Below are positions 1 to 6,945 of a DNA stretch of 18,248 nt, in pieces (position 1 is the first letter of the stretch; each line of letters begins with the position of its first letter). The stretch lies in NCBI GenBank assembly GCA_947479075.1, contig CANJZR010000009.1:1-18248 (forward strand), read 5' to 3'. Under the pieces are notes generated by a model. The model was not told where the DNA came from. It did not search any database and saw nothing but the letters and a program-made list of their open reading frames with translations. This DNA comes from Planctomycetaceae bacterium. Lineage in GTDB: Bacteria > Planctomycetota > Planctomycetia > Planctomycetales > Planctomycetaceae. A program made the position numbers and the translations under genes.

Positions 1-415
1 CGTCCAGCGACAGCTTGGCCAGATGGAACGGCGGAATCCCCTCGTGATCGAGGAGGCGGGAGGCTGGGGCGAGTGGTGGATTCTCTCTCGCGGAGGGGCG
101 AGGTGCTGACCGGTTCGTCGTCGCAGCAGGATTCTTCGTGTCCGAAGCCGGTGGCGGGTCAGGTGTGACTGGCTCTCGCTTGGGGCTCTGCTCGCTGGAG
201 CTGTTGGATCCTGTGTTACCTGTGGGGGGATTGCTACCGGGTGAACTCGATGGGACCATCCCACCCGTCATCCCGGCCGATCCCATGGCAGGCGACTTTG
301 TGTTCTGGGCGGCTGCCGTTTCCGAAAACGGGAAAACAGCACTGAGCAGGGCGCAAATGACAAACGCCCACCGGTTCAGGCGGTTGCGTGGTCGAATTGC
401 GCAATGGGTTGGCAT
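1..415 (-). CDS. Exported Pro/Ser-rich protein, C-terminus cut by window edge
   Basis: The frame is open from an ATG at 415 down to base 1, so 138 codons are visible and the C-terminus lies outside the window. A purine-rich ribosome binding site (AAGAGGG) sits about five bases before the ATG. The N-terminus is a good signal peptide: basic residues R8, R10, R12 and R15, a hydrophobic core at about 16-31 (WAFVICALLSAVF), and an Ala-rich cleavage region ending in AAAQ near residue 36. After it comes a low-complexity stretch rich in Ser, Pro, Thr, Gly and Asn (about residues 38-118), typical of a flexible linker. From about residue 120 (SRLLDHEGIPPFHLAKL) the composition becomes more like a folded domain, but too little is visible to name it. 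It is probably secreted or periplasmic. It lies downstream of panD on the same strand, 227 bp away, so cotranscription is uncertain. I do not recognise the family. Confidence 0.72.
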   Translation of the reverse strand, partial: MPTHCAIRPRNRLNRWAFVICALLSAVFPFSETAAAQNTKSPAMGSAGMTGGMVPSSSPGSNPPTGNTGSNSSSEQSPKREPVTPDPPPASDTKNPAATTNRSAPRPSARENPPLAPASRLLDHEGIPPFHLAKLSLD

Positions 416-504
416 GCGGCCCTCTTGCCCGCGAAACCAAGAACATGAGCAGTGACAGCAATGCCACAACTCGTTCTAGCGTATGGTGATCTGAGACGCT
501 AAGG

Positions 505-525
505 ACCCCCGGCGAGCGCGGGGGT
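505..525. other. GC-rich hairpin between panD and the exported protein
   Basis: A 7-bp perfect inverted repeat (ACCCCCG at 505-511, CGGGGGT at 519-525) encloses a 7-base loop. It lies in the gap between panD and the leftward exported-protein gene. No T-run follows on either strand, so it is not a convincing intrinsic terminator. It could be a weak pause site, or a structure in the 5' leader if the candidate promoter at 543-572 is used. Confidence 0.35.
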
Positions 526-542
526 GCGGGGTACTCGTCGTT

Positions 543-572
543 ATTCTACCTCGTAATCGCCTCGGGACCCAA
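543..572 (-). promoter_or_regulatory. Candidate sigma70-type promoter for the left-edge exported protein
   Basis: On the minus strand, TTGGGT (567-572) is followed after 18 bases by TAGAAT (543-548). The -10 is good and the -35 only partial. It lies about 130 bases before the ATG at 415, leaving a leader that contains the hairpin at 505-525. Motif matching only. Confidence 0.3.
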
Positions 573-642
573 CAGAAAGTCAGGCGACAAAGCAACTTCT
601 CGGATTTTTGCCAGGTTGTCAAAAATGCGGCCACGTAATGGC

Positions 643-999
643 TTAGATCGTTTCAATGATCTCGTTCTTCTCGTTCAGGATGGCCACCTGGGGCTTGAAC
701 TTCTTCGCCTCTTCCAGCGTAAAGTCCGCAAAGGCCAGAACGATGATCCGATCCCCACGCTGAGCGAGGCGAGCCATCGCTCCATTCAGCTGGATCTGAC
801 CGTCGCCACGCGGTCCGACAAGGATATACGTCTCGCCCCGCTGGCCCGTGTTGCAGTTCGCCACCAGCACCTGTTCAAACGGCAGCATTCCCACAGCTTC
901 CATCAGATCCTCGGGGATGGTGATGCTGCCGTGGTAATGGAGTTCCGTAGTGTTGACGGTTGCCAAATGGAGCTTCGACTTGAGAATACGAACTTGCAT
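643..999 (-). CDS. panD: Aspartate 1-decarboxylase (pyruvoyl enzyme)
   Basis: PanD converts L-aspartate to beta-alanine for pantothenate and coenzyme A synthesis in the cytoplasm. The proenzyme cuts itself at Gly24-Ser25, and Ser25 becomes the catalytic pyruvoyl group. Every landmark is at its usual position: K9, H11, the HYHGS cleavage site (Y22, G24, S25), R54, T57 and Y58 in NTGQRGETY, and N72-G73 in the LNGA motif. At 118 residues it is slightly shorter than the roughly 126-residue E. coli protein, missing only a C-terminal tail, so it should be functional. The ATG at 999 gives the standard MQVRILKSKLH start; an AGGTG about a dozen bases upstream is a weak ribosome binding site. It is transcribed away from the ferritin-like gene, and a good promoter candidate is present at 1054-1082. 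No other pantothenate gene is in view. Confidence 0.96.
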   Translation of the reverse strand: MQVRILKSKLHLATVNTTELHYHGSITIPEDLMEAVGMLPFEQVLVANCNTGQRGETYILVGPRGDGQIQLNGAMARLAQRGDRIIVLAFADFTLEEAKKFKPQVAILNEKNEIIETI

Positions 1000-1053
1000 C
1001 GAGATCTACGCACCTGCCGGACAGTCGGAGGGCGAACTGCTCCCCGTCGATAG

Positions 1054-1082
1054 AGTGTATGGCGGTCGCCGAATCGCTTCAA
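1054..1082 (-). promoter_or_regulatory. Candidate promoter for panD
   Basis: Minus strand: TTGAAG (1077-1082), a 17-base spacer, then TACACT (1054-1059). Each box matches the sigma70 consensus at four of six positions, and the spacing is ideal. Transcription would start near 1047, giving a leader of about 48 bases before the panD ATG. Confidence 0.45.
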
Positions 1083-1211
1083 CGCGGGTTCTGAATCGAA
1101 GCGAACGGCGATGGGAGTCCCCGGGATGGCCAAATCGGGGAAAGCCAGAATGTTTGCGATGATGCTCTCAAGCTCGATGTCAGAATTTGGCCTCATTCGC
1201 AGGAAGATTTT

Positions 1212-2627
1212 GTGCCAGATCACCCGAATCTGAGACCGACATTTCCTCCTCTGGCCGGGCTCTGTACTTACGCCGAGGCCAGCCGCGCGACACTTTCGCT
1301 CGACGATTGCGTGAACTGGCTCAAGCGGATGCACTACGCCTGGAGGCGGCTGCATCAGATCTTCACCGCACACATCACATCCGAACCTGTGTATGAACTG
1401 AAAACGGCGTTCAGTCTGCATGCCCACTACTGCGCGGAACATGCCGATGCGATTCGCACCCGCGTCTCTGAAATGCGCGAGCCGCCGCTGGGGCTGGAGG
1501 TGGTACCGCATTCCGCACTGGAACTGGCCTGTGATGAGGTGTTGTGTGCTCCCACGACAGAGGAGCGGCTCTACGGTCTGTATGCGGTACTGTTACCCGC
1601 ACTCGACGGTGCGATCGAGCAGTATCTCGTGGAGACCAATCGCCTGGCTGACGCACCGAGCGTACGTATTCTGCGGTTCGCACAGCTGGAATTGGCCGAC
1701 ATGCGGGCTTTTGGCGAGCAGGCTCTCGCAACCATCGATGGAAGCCAGATCTCGAAGAGTTGGGGGCAACTGCTCGACCAATCTCTCGCGAACGCGGGCG
1801 GGCTGAGTGGCCGAGATTCCAAATCCGTTCACGAGCTGACACGACAGCACTCCACCCAACCGTTTCAGTACGACCGTATTCCCAGGCGGGATGACCGCTT
1901 TCAGGACCCGTTTAACGCGGGAGTGAATCCCGAGGCATTCCTCTACGACCCGGAGTTTTCGCCGCGCGACAAGACGCTGATGATGTTCTACAAACGTCTG
2001 CGCGAGATCGACGTGCCGGAGATGATGGCTAGTATCCTCGTGGAGATGTCAGACAAGCCGTGGGGTTTCACCCGCGATATGACGCGACAGCTGTGGGACG
2101 AGGCTCGGCACGCCATGCTCGGCGAGGTCGGCTTCCATCAGGCAGATATCGACTGGACGCAGATCCCGATCAGCTTCCTCTGGTCCTACAATCTCAATAC
2201 ACAACTCACACCACAGGAGCGGCATGCCGTACTGTTCTTCATTGAGCAGGGGCTGATGCCGAAGACGGGCAAACGGTATGAGTGGGAGGTCGGCAAGGCG
2301 TCGGGCAACCCGCTGGCCGCCCTGATTCAGGACTTCGACTGGGCTGACGAAGTCCTGCACGCCCAGATTGGTCGCGAGTGGTACGTAAAGGATTTCGGCG
2401 ATCTGAACAAAGCGATGGCATACGGCGATCAGTGCTGGTCCAAAGTCATGTCGCACTGGCGCGAATACCTGGAAAAAGGGCTGACCGAACATCGCAACTG
2501 GTGGCCTGAGATTTATCAGCAGGCGTGTCGCAACTGGGGCGTCTCTCCCGACCCTCGGGCACTGGCGTTTTGTGAGACCTATGAGTCAATCCGAGCTGAT
2601 CTCAAGGAAATCTCCGGTTCTGCCTGA
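1212..2627 (+). CDS. Two-part ferritin-like protein (DUF455-like)
   Basis: This 471-residue protein has no signal peptide and is probably cytoplasmic. The GTG start at 1212 follows AGGAAG by five bases. The C-terminal half has a ferritin-like helical pattern with two ExxH motifs: E297-A-R-H300 in DEARHAM, and E380-V-L-H383 in DEVLHAQIGREW. An acidic helix precedes them (KRLREIDVPEMM), so a di-iron or other two-metal site is plausible. The second motif, followed by IGREW, resembles DUF455-type proteins. The N-terminal half (about 25-190) is also helical, with an HAHYCAEHADAI segment, and may be a second, diverged four-helix domain without an obvious complete metal site. The substrate is unknown; relatives include oxygenases and oxidases, but none is specifically indicated. 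It diverges from panD across 212 bp. The ferritin-like fold assignment is more certain than the family name. Confidence 0.75.
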   Translation: MPDHPNLRPTFPPLAGLCTYAEASRATLSLDDCVNWLKRMHYAWRRLHQIFTAHITSEPVYELKTAFSLHAHYCAEHADAIRTRVSEMREPPLGLEVVPHSALELACDEVLCAPTTEERLYGLYAVLLPALDGAIEQYLVETNRLADAPSVRILRFAQLELADMRAFGEQALATIDGSQISKSWGQLLDQSLANAGGLSGRDSKSVHELTRQHSTQPFQYDRIPRRDDRFQDPFNAGVNPEAFLYDPEFSPRDKTLMMFYKRLREIDVPEMMASILVEMSDKPWGFTRDMTRQLWDEARHAMLGEVGFHQADIDWTQIPISFLWSYNLNTQLTPQERHAVLFFIEQGLMPKTGKRYEWEVGKASGNPLAALIQDFDWADEVLHAQIGREWYVKDFGDLNKAMAYGDQCWSKVMSHWREYLEKGLTEHRNWWPEIYQQACRNWGVSPDPRALAFCETYESIRADLKEISGSA

Positions 2628-2827
2628 GTCAGAACGTCTTGATTTTGTTCTCGGCAAGCGGTCTTTCGCCGAAATTCCAGCGAGCACCCTGTCCCAAGCC
2701 CCGGAGGGCAACTATCCTTCTCCCGACCAGAAAAGCCTCGGCGATTCGGGGGTAGGACGTCGTGCGGCGTCCCGGTGTTTCGTGATGCATCTCCAAGATG
2801 CCAGCTGGGCGAGGCCAAGAGCCGAAC

Positions 2828-3703
2828 ATGCGGATTCGTGATCTGTTTCAGGCCAGACCGTTTGTCCTGTCTGTCGAGGTGTTTCCTCCGAAGACGGAAG
2901 CCGGAGATGAGGGACTCTACCGGGCTCTGGAACGCCTGCAGGCTTACCAGCCGGGGTTTGTGTCCTGTACCTACGGTGCGGGTGGCACGACTCAGGGACG
3001 TACTCGGGAGATCTGCCGCCGCATCCAGTCCGACTTCCAGCTCCCCGCCACCTCGCACTTCACTTGTGTCGGCTCCACGCGGCAGGAACTGCTCGACTGG
3101 CTGGAGTTGTCGTGGCAGACGGGCGTTCGCAACATCATGGCTCTGCGCGGCGACCCGCCCCAGGGGCAAACCGAATTTAAAGCTGTCGATGGTGGGTTGA
3201 CCCACGCCAATCAACTCGTCGAACTGATCCGCCAGCACTACCCCGAGATGGGGATCGGCGTTGCCGGTTACCCCGAGAAGCACCCCGAAGCCCAAGACCT
3301 CGACACCGATCTGGTGAATCTCAAACGCAAGGTCGACGCCGGTGCGGACGCCATTTTCACTCAACTCTTTTACGAGAACGCGAACTTTCTGAAGTTCCGT
3401 GATCGCTGCGTGAAGCTCGGCATCGAGATTCCTGTGGTCCCCGGGATCATGCCGATCACGGAGTTTGCTCGCATCAAGAGGATTACCTCCATGTGCGGGG
3501 CTGTGTTCCCAACCTCGCTGGCGTCTCGCCTCGAAGCTGTCCAGCACGATGCCCAGGCCCAGTTTGATATCGGTGTGGAGTTCGCGATCCAGCAATGCCG
3601 CGAGCTCATCGATGCGGGCGTGCCCGGGATGCACTTCTATGTCCTCAATCGCAGCGAATCCTGCGAGCGCATTCTCGAAGGCCTGAACCTCAAGCCGGCA
3701 TAA
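2828..3703 (+). CDS. metF: 5,10-methylenetetrahydrofolate reductase
   Basis: MetF reduces 5,10-methylene-THF to 5-methyl-THF, the methyl donor for methionine synthesis, using FAD. From the ATG at 2828 the protein is 291 residues, close to the usual 290-300 of the bacterial single-domain enzyme. Visible signatures are SVEVFPPKT with the catalytic Glu17, SCTYGAGG (46-53), SHFTCVG (76-82), ALRGDPP with Asp109 (equivalent to E. coli Asp120), AGYPEKHPEA, DLVNLKRKVDAGAD, TQLFY, RFRDRC-like FRDRC, VPGIMPI and the C-terminal HFYVLNRSE. An in-frame ATG at 2798 would add ten unconserved residues, so 2828 is preferred, although its ribosome binding site (AAGAG) is weak. The gene stands alone: 200 bp separate it from the upstream gene and over 250 bp from the next. 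No riboswitch could be recognised upstream. Confidence 0.95.
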   Translation: MRIRDLFQARPFVLSVEVFPPKTEAGDEGLYRALERLQAYQPGFVSCTYGAGGTTQGRTREICRRIQSDFQLPATSHFTCVGSTRQELLDWLELSWQTGVRNIMALRGDPPQGQTEFKAVDGGLTHANQLVELIRQHYPEMGIGVAGYPEKHPEAQDLDTDLVNLKRKVDAGADAIFTQLFYENANFLKFRDRCVKLGIEIPVVPGIMPITEFARIKRITSMCGAVFPTSLASRLEAVQHDAQAQFDIGVEFAIQQCRELIDAGVPGMHFYVLNRSESCERILEGLNLKPA

Positions 3704-3713
3704 TCGACGATGA

Positions 3714-3744
3714 GCGAAGAGCCGAGGTTCGCTTCGTTGGCTCT
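3714..3744 (+). terminator. Possible metF termination hairpin(s)
   Basis: Just after the metF stop there are two overlapping inverted repeats: GCGAA (3714-3718) with TTCGC (3728-3732), and AGAGCC (3718-3723) with GGCTCT (3739-3744). They share bases and cannot form together. No T-run follows, so an intrinsic terminator is only a weak call. Confidence 0.3.
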
Positions 3745-3879
3745 GTCTGCCAGGCCTTCAGAATGCCATGACCGTGCGGCGAAGCATTCATGAGGTTCTG
3801 ATTATTCTGGGCGGCCAATTGGGACCGGGAAAGTATTCGGCGACTTCAACCGAACTTGGTCGTCGTGCCAATCGCCCCG

Positions 3880-3909
3880 TTGACGCTATGAAGTGATATC
3901 GGATACATA
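3880..3909 (+). promoter_or_regulatory. Candidate promoter for the SirB1-like gene
   Basis: TTGACG (3880-3885, five of six to the consensus -35) is followed after 18 bases by TACATA (3904-3909), a poor -10. It is placed 60 bases before the likely start of the SirB1-like gene and could drive the three-gene run that follows. Confidence 0.35.
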
Positions 3910-3970
3910 ACCGCCGAACGTAGAAATTCGGCGTGTTCACACGCTTCGCGGAGAATTGTCTGCAGTGGCC

Positions 3971-4816
3971 ATGAAACCTTTGGATGTCTCTCGTTTTCAT
4001 CAGGACGAGGAGTTCTCGAAACTCCTCGTCGGGCGCCGAGATGTCGATCTGGTCACAGCGGCCCTGGAGATTGCTCGCGATGCCGATCCCGAGCTCAGCT
4101 TCCAACCGACTCTCGACTGGATTCAGCAACGAGCCGATCAGCTGACTCTCAAGATCGCCAGCTGCGCCGATGAACGGGCGATGCTGGAACAAGTCGTCCA
4201 ATGCCTGTCGGGCGAGTACGGCCTGCGGGGGGATGACGATTGCTTTTCCCAGGCCGAGAGCAGCTTCCTGCCCCAGGTGATCGCGACTCGTCGCGGCCTG
4301 CCGATCACGTTATCGCTGCTCTACTGTGCCGTCGCGGAACGTCTCGGCATCGCTCTCCAGCTGGCCCCGGCACCGCAGCACGTTGTGTGTCGACTGAAGA
4401 CTGATCGAGCTGTGCTGTATGTCGATCCATTCACCGAAGGTCGCATCCTGTCCGAGGCGGAGTGCCTGGCCTGGCTGAGTGTGCGCACGCAGATCGCTCC
4501 CGAGGCCCTGCTCCCCACCTTGAAGCCCGCAGCTCCTCGCGTGGTCGTGGAACGGATGCTGCTCAACCTCAAGAACCTGTACGTGAAGCAATCGAACTGG
4601 GCGGCATTGTGGTCGGTGCAATACCGACTGACGGCGTTGAATCCCGCTTCAGTCGAGGCCTGTCGCGATCTGGGCGTCATCGCCGCTCATGCGGGACGCC
4701 ACGGTGTCGCGGTCACACTGCTGCGAGAATGCGTCCCCCAGTTGAGCGAACCTGACAAGTCCGTAGTCATGCAGCAGATCGCCGACTCCGCCCGCAAGCT
4801 GGCCCAATGGAACTAA
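3971..4816 (+). CDS. SirB1/transglutaminase-like protein with C-terminal TPR
   Basis: From the ATG at 3971 the protein is 281 residues, close to the size of the E. coli family member YchA/SirB1. The N-terminal two-thirds match the SirB1_N pattern: AESSFLPQVIATRRGLPITL (about 95-114), LYCAVAERLGI (117-127), PQHVVCRL with His137, and YVDPFTEGR with Asp152. The usual transglutaminase cysteine is not evident at the 'PITLS' helix, as is normal in this family, so enzymatic activity should not be assumed. The C-terminal part (about 190-280) looks like TPR helices (MLLNLKNLYVKQSNWAALW, then LNPASVEACRDLG), suggesting protein binding. In-frame TTG (3956) and GTG (3965) starts are also possible; a GGAG at 3950-3953 sits 11 bases before the GTG. 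The next gene starts 37 bp after the stop, consistent with an operon. The role is unknown. Confidence 0.85.
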   Translation: MKPLDVSRFHQDEEFSKLLVGRRDVDLVTAALEIARDADPELSFQPTLDWIQQRADQLTLKIASCADERAMLEQVVQCLSGEYGLRGDDDCFSQAESSFLPQVIATRRGLPITLSLLYCAVAERLGIALQLAPAPQHVVCRLKTDRAVLYVDPFTEGRILSEAECLAWLSVRTQIAPEALLPTLKPAAPRVVVERMLLNLKNLYVKQSNWAALWSVQYRLTALNPASVEACRDLGVIAAHAGRHGVAVTLLRECVPQLSEPDKSVVMQQIADSARKLAQWN

Positions 4817-4853
4817 GGGCTCTGACGCTTCGTTTGGGCTCCTGAGGTGGATC

Positions 4854-5846
4854 GTGAACGACGCGGAGACCGCACCATCTCGCAGGCCTCAGCTGGCTGA
4901 ATCGGTGCGCCGGGTTGAGAATCTCATCGCCCGGTGGCTTTGCATCGCCGTCTGTTTGGGCACCCTGATTCGCTGGCTCGGACGCTGGTACTGGCTGTGT
5001 GAGATCACCACGCACTTTGTCGTCCAGGCCACGGTATTGGCCACCATCGCCACGCTGCTGCTGGTCATCCGTCGCTACTGGAAGCTGGCCGGAATCGCAG
5101 TTTGTCTGACGCTGGTCAACGCGATGGAGTGGGTGCCATTCTATGTGCCAGTTCGAGGGCCTTCAGTCTCACAGACGAGCAGCGAAAGCCTCGTCGTGGT
5201 CACCGCCAATGTGTATTCGCGAAATCGGAAGTCAGAGGATCTGTACCGCTGGCTGAAGTCGAGTCAGGCCGATGTGATCTTCATCAGCGAGGTCGATCCC
5301 TGGTGGGCTGGGCAGATCGAATCGTGGAAAGCCGACTGGCCGCATCAGATCGTACTCCCCCGGCCCGATAACTTCGGACTCGCACTGATCAGCCGGCATC
5401 GTATTGCTCAATCGGAGACCCCTTACCTTTCGAGTCTGATTCCCGCTGTCGAGTGCCAGATCGAGACCCCGGCCGGTCGCTGGTCGGTTGTCGGGCTCCA
5501 TCCTCTGCCACCTGCGGGGGCCGAATACTCGAAGCAGCGGAACGAGTACTTGTTCGACGCTGCGAAACGCATTCAGCAACTCCCCTCCCCTCGAGTGGTC
5601 CTCGGTGACCTCAACAGCTCGTCGTCGTCTCCCTTCTTTCGTGATCTGCTGTCGACCAGGGACCTGCAGGACTCCCGCCAGGGGTTCGGCTGGCAACCGA
5701 CTTGGCCAGCGGGCAATCGCTACTTGCGGATCCCGATCGACCACTGTCTGGTGGAACCGAGCCTGAAGGTGGTGTCTCGCGAAGTCGGCCCGGACATCGG
5801 CTCAGATCACCTGCCAGTGCGTTGCCAACTGATTCGCAGTCCCTGA
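4854..5846 (+). CDS. Membrane-anchored endonuclease/exonuclease/phosphatase-family protein
   Basis: A 330-residue protein with a GTG start at 4854, preceded by GAGG six bases upstream. Three hydrophobic segments (about 25-42, 55-72 and 78-95) form an N-terminal membrane anchor. From about residue 112 the EEP fold (DNase I/exonuclease III/phosphatase-like) is complete in its catalytic landmarks: N119 (TANVY), E146 (ISEVD), H216 (GLHPLPP), D252 and N254 (GDLNS), D296-H297 (IDH), and D318-H319 (SDH). These are the residues that bind Mg2+ and the scissile phosphate, so the domain should be active. The substrate cannot be read from sequence: nucleic acid, phospholipid or another phosphodiester are all possible. 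The three-helix-plus-EEP layout matches many uncharacterised bacterial proteins. It is probably cotranscribed with the SirB1-like gene (37 bp upstream) and perhaps with the gene 120 bp downstream. Confidence 0.88.
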   Translation: MNDAETAPSRRPQLAESVRRVENLIARWLCIAVCLGTLIRWLGRWYWLCEITTHFVVQATVLATIATLLLVIRRYWKLAGIAVCLTLVNAMEWVPFYVPVRGPSVSQTSSESLVVVTANVYSRNRKSEDLYRWLKSSQADVIFISEVDPWWAGQIESWKADWPHQIVLPRPDNFGLALISRHRIAQSETPYLSSLIPAVECQIETPAGRWSVVGLHPLPPAGAEYSKQRNEYLFDAAKRIQQLPSPRVVLGDLNSSSSSPFFRDLLSTRDLQDSRQGFGWQPTWPAGNRYLRIPIDHCLVEPSLKVVSREVGPDIGSDHLPVRCQLIRSP

Positions 5847-5966
5847 GGCCGTACTGACCGGCAAAGCCCGCCGCCAGGATCCGGACGAACCGTCCTCCGC
5901 CAAACAGGACTTCACTCCGTGGCTCCGGATGGGGTAGAACTCCACGTTCCAGTCAGGGAGGACGGG

Positions 5967-6698
5967 ATGGCCGCCTTTCGCGAGCATGTCATTTTCAGCA
6001 GTGGTCTCGGCGTCGTGTACGGCGCGTCAGCCTGGTATGGATTGGGGTTCACTCCAGTTCAGGCCACGCTGTCCGCTGTGATGACAGCTGTGGCTGGCAT
6101 GCTGCCTGACCTCGACCTCGACCACGGTCGACCGGCGCAGGAACTGTTCGGCATGCTGGCTGGCGTGGCCCCACTGCTGCTGGTCGGACGTGTTCTGCAG
6201 TGGTTGCACCTCCCCAACGACCGCGAGATGGTCATGCTGGGGATGGTCGTGCTGTATGTGTTGATCCGGTATGTGCTGTCGCGTGTGATCCCGTATCTCA
6301 GTGTGCACCGCGGCATGTTTCACAGCATCCCCGCACTCCTGATTGCCGCTGAGCTGGCGTATCTGAGCTACCCGACGAACCTGATTCGGGTGAAGCTGCT
6401 CGTGGCAGCGGGTGTGGCTCTCGGGTTCTTCTCGCATCTGTTGCTGGACGAGATCTACAGTGTCGAGTTGAACGGGGTCAAAGTGGGACTGAAGAAGTCC
6501 TCGGGAACCGCCCTCAAAATGTTCGGAGAGGCCTTCTTTCCCAATGTCTTTTCATTCGCCTTGGCGGGCACGCTGACCTACGCGTCGTTGATGGACGCCG
6601 GTCTGATCCGCAGCACGACTCAGGAAGTCGTCCCCGTCCCGGTCCGTCAATCGGTGTTGCAACAAGCCGAAGAGCCCGCCGATGAAGAGTTGCGGTAG
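5967..6698 (+). CDS. YdjM-type membrane-bound metal-dependent hydrolase family protein
   Basis: The ATG at 5967 follows a strong GGAGG (5957-5961) by five bases, so this start is preferred to an in-frame one 48 bases upstream. The 243-residue protein has several membrane segments (about 8-25, 31-46, 62-80, 90-108, 121-135, 144-159 and 193-210). The family's metal-binding pattern is present: H7, PDLDLD (D48, D50, D52) with H53, HRGMFHS (H114, H119), and H157 with D161 in SHLLLDEIY. This matches the YdjM/DUF457 family (inner-membrane, LexA-regulated in E. coli), whose hydrolase activity is predicted rather than shown. The C-terminal 30 residues are polar, acidic and presumably cytoplasmic. It follows the EEP protein on the same strand after 120 bp. 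No LexA-type operator was recognised. Confidence 0.85.
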   Translation: MAAFREHVIFSSGLGVVYGASAWYGLGFTPVQATLSAVMTAVAGMLPDLDLDHGRPAQELFGMLAGVAPLLLVGRVLQWLHLPNDREMVMLGMVVLYVLIRYVLSRVIPYLSVHRGMFHSIPALLIAAELAYLSYPTNLIRVKLLVAAGVALGFFSHLLLDEIYSVELNGVKVGLKKSSGTALKMFGEAFFPNVFSFALAGTLTYASLMDAGLIRSTTQEVVPVPVRQSVLQQAEEPADEELR

Positions 6699-6800
6699 AT
6701 CCGGAGTGGTCTGAGGGACGCGCCGTCGTTCACCCAGTGACGCGTAACACGGCAACTCCGCCCCCTCTGCGTGAAAATTCAGGGGGGGGATCTCGACCTG

Positions 6801-6822
6801 CCCTCCGTGTCTCCGTGGTTCA
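6801..6822 (-). repeat. AACCACGGAGACACGGAG-type dispersed sequence
   Basis: Read on the minus strand, this intergenic segment is TGAACCACGGAGACACGGAG followed by GG. It resembles the left arm of the inverted repeat at 11414-11440 (TGAACCACGAAAGACACGAAG). Sequences of this kind are scattered between genes in many bacterial genomes; the function is unknown. Two related copies in different gaps of one window support a dispersed repeat. Confidence 0.5.
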
Positions 6823-6847
6823 TCATCTCTCTCGCAACGCTGGCGCT

Positions 6848-6877
6848 TTCCCCGGCAGGCGGCTGGTCTGCTATACT
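6848..6877 (+). promoter_or_regulatory. Candidate promoter for the leucine-rich repeat protein
   Basis: A near-consensus -10 box TATACT (6872-6877) lies about 70 bases before the ATG. The -35 region (TTCCCC at 6848-6853, 18-base spacer) is poor, so recognition would rest on the -10 or on an activator. Confidence 0.4.
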
Positions 6878-6945
6878 GCGGTGACACCATTCGGCGCGAA
6901 ATCGGACCGCCGGAGCATGCAGTTCAACATCTTGGAGAGTTAGCG

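Noticed and set aside
138..455. Plus-strand 105-codon ORF
   Set aside because: Antisense to the exported protein, with no recognisable domain and no ribosome binding site.
234..467. Minus-strand 77-codon ORF
   Set aside because: It overlaps the exported protein (1-415) in another frame. The latter has a ribosome binding site, a signal peptide and a frame open to the window edge.
903..1196. Minus-strand ORF between the ferritin-like gene and panD (from the ATG at 1196)
   Set aside because: It overlaps the first 97 bases of panD out of frame, has no ribosome binding site, and would remove the room for promoters. The non-overlapping part reads somewhat protein-like, but I cannot support it.
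2628..2827. Riboswitch (SAM, SAH or cobalamin) before metF
   Set aside because: A few short hairpins are present but none of the conserved riboswitch cores was found. A covariance-model search would decide it.
2579..3634. Minus-strand 351-codon ORF
   Set aside because: Mirror frame of metF, which is complete and unmistakable.
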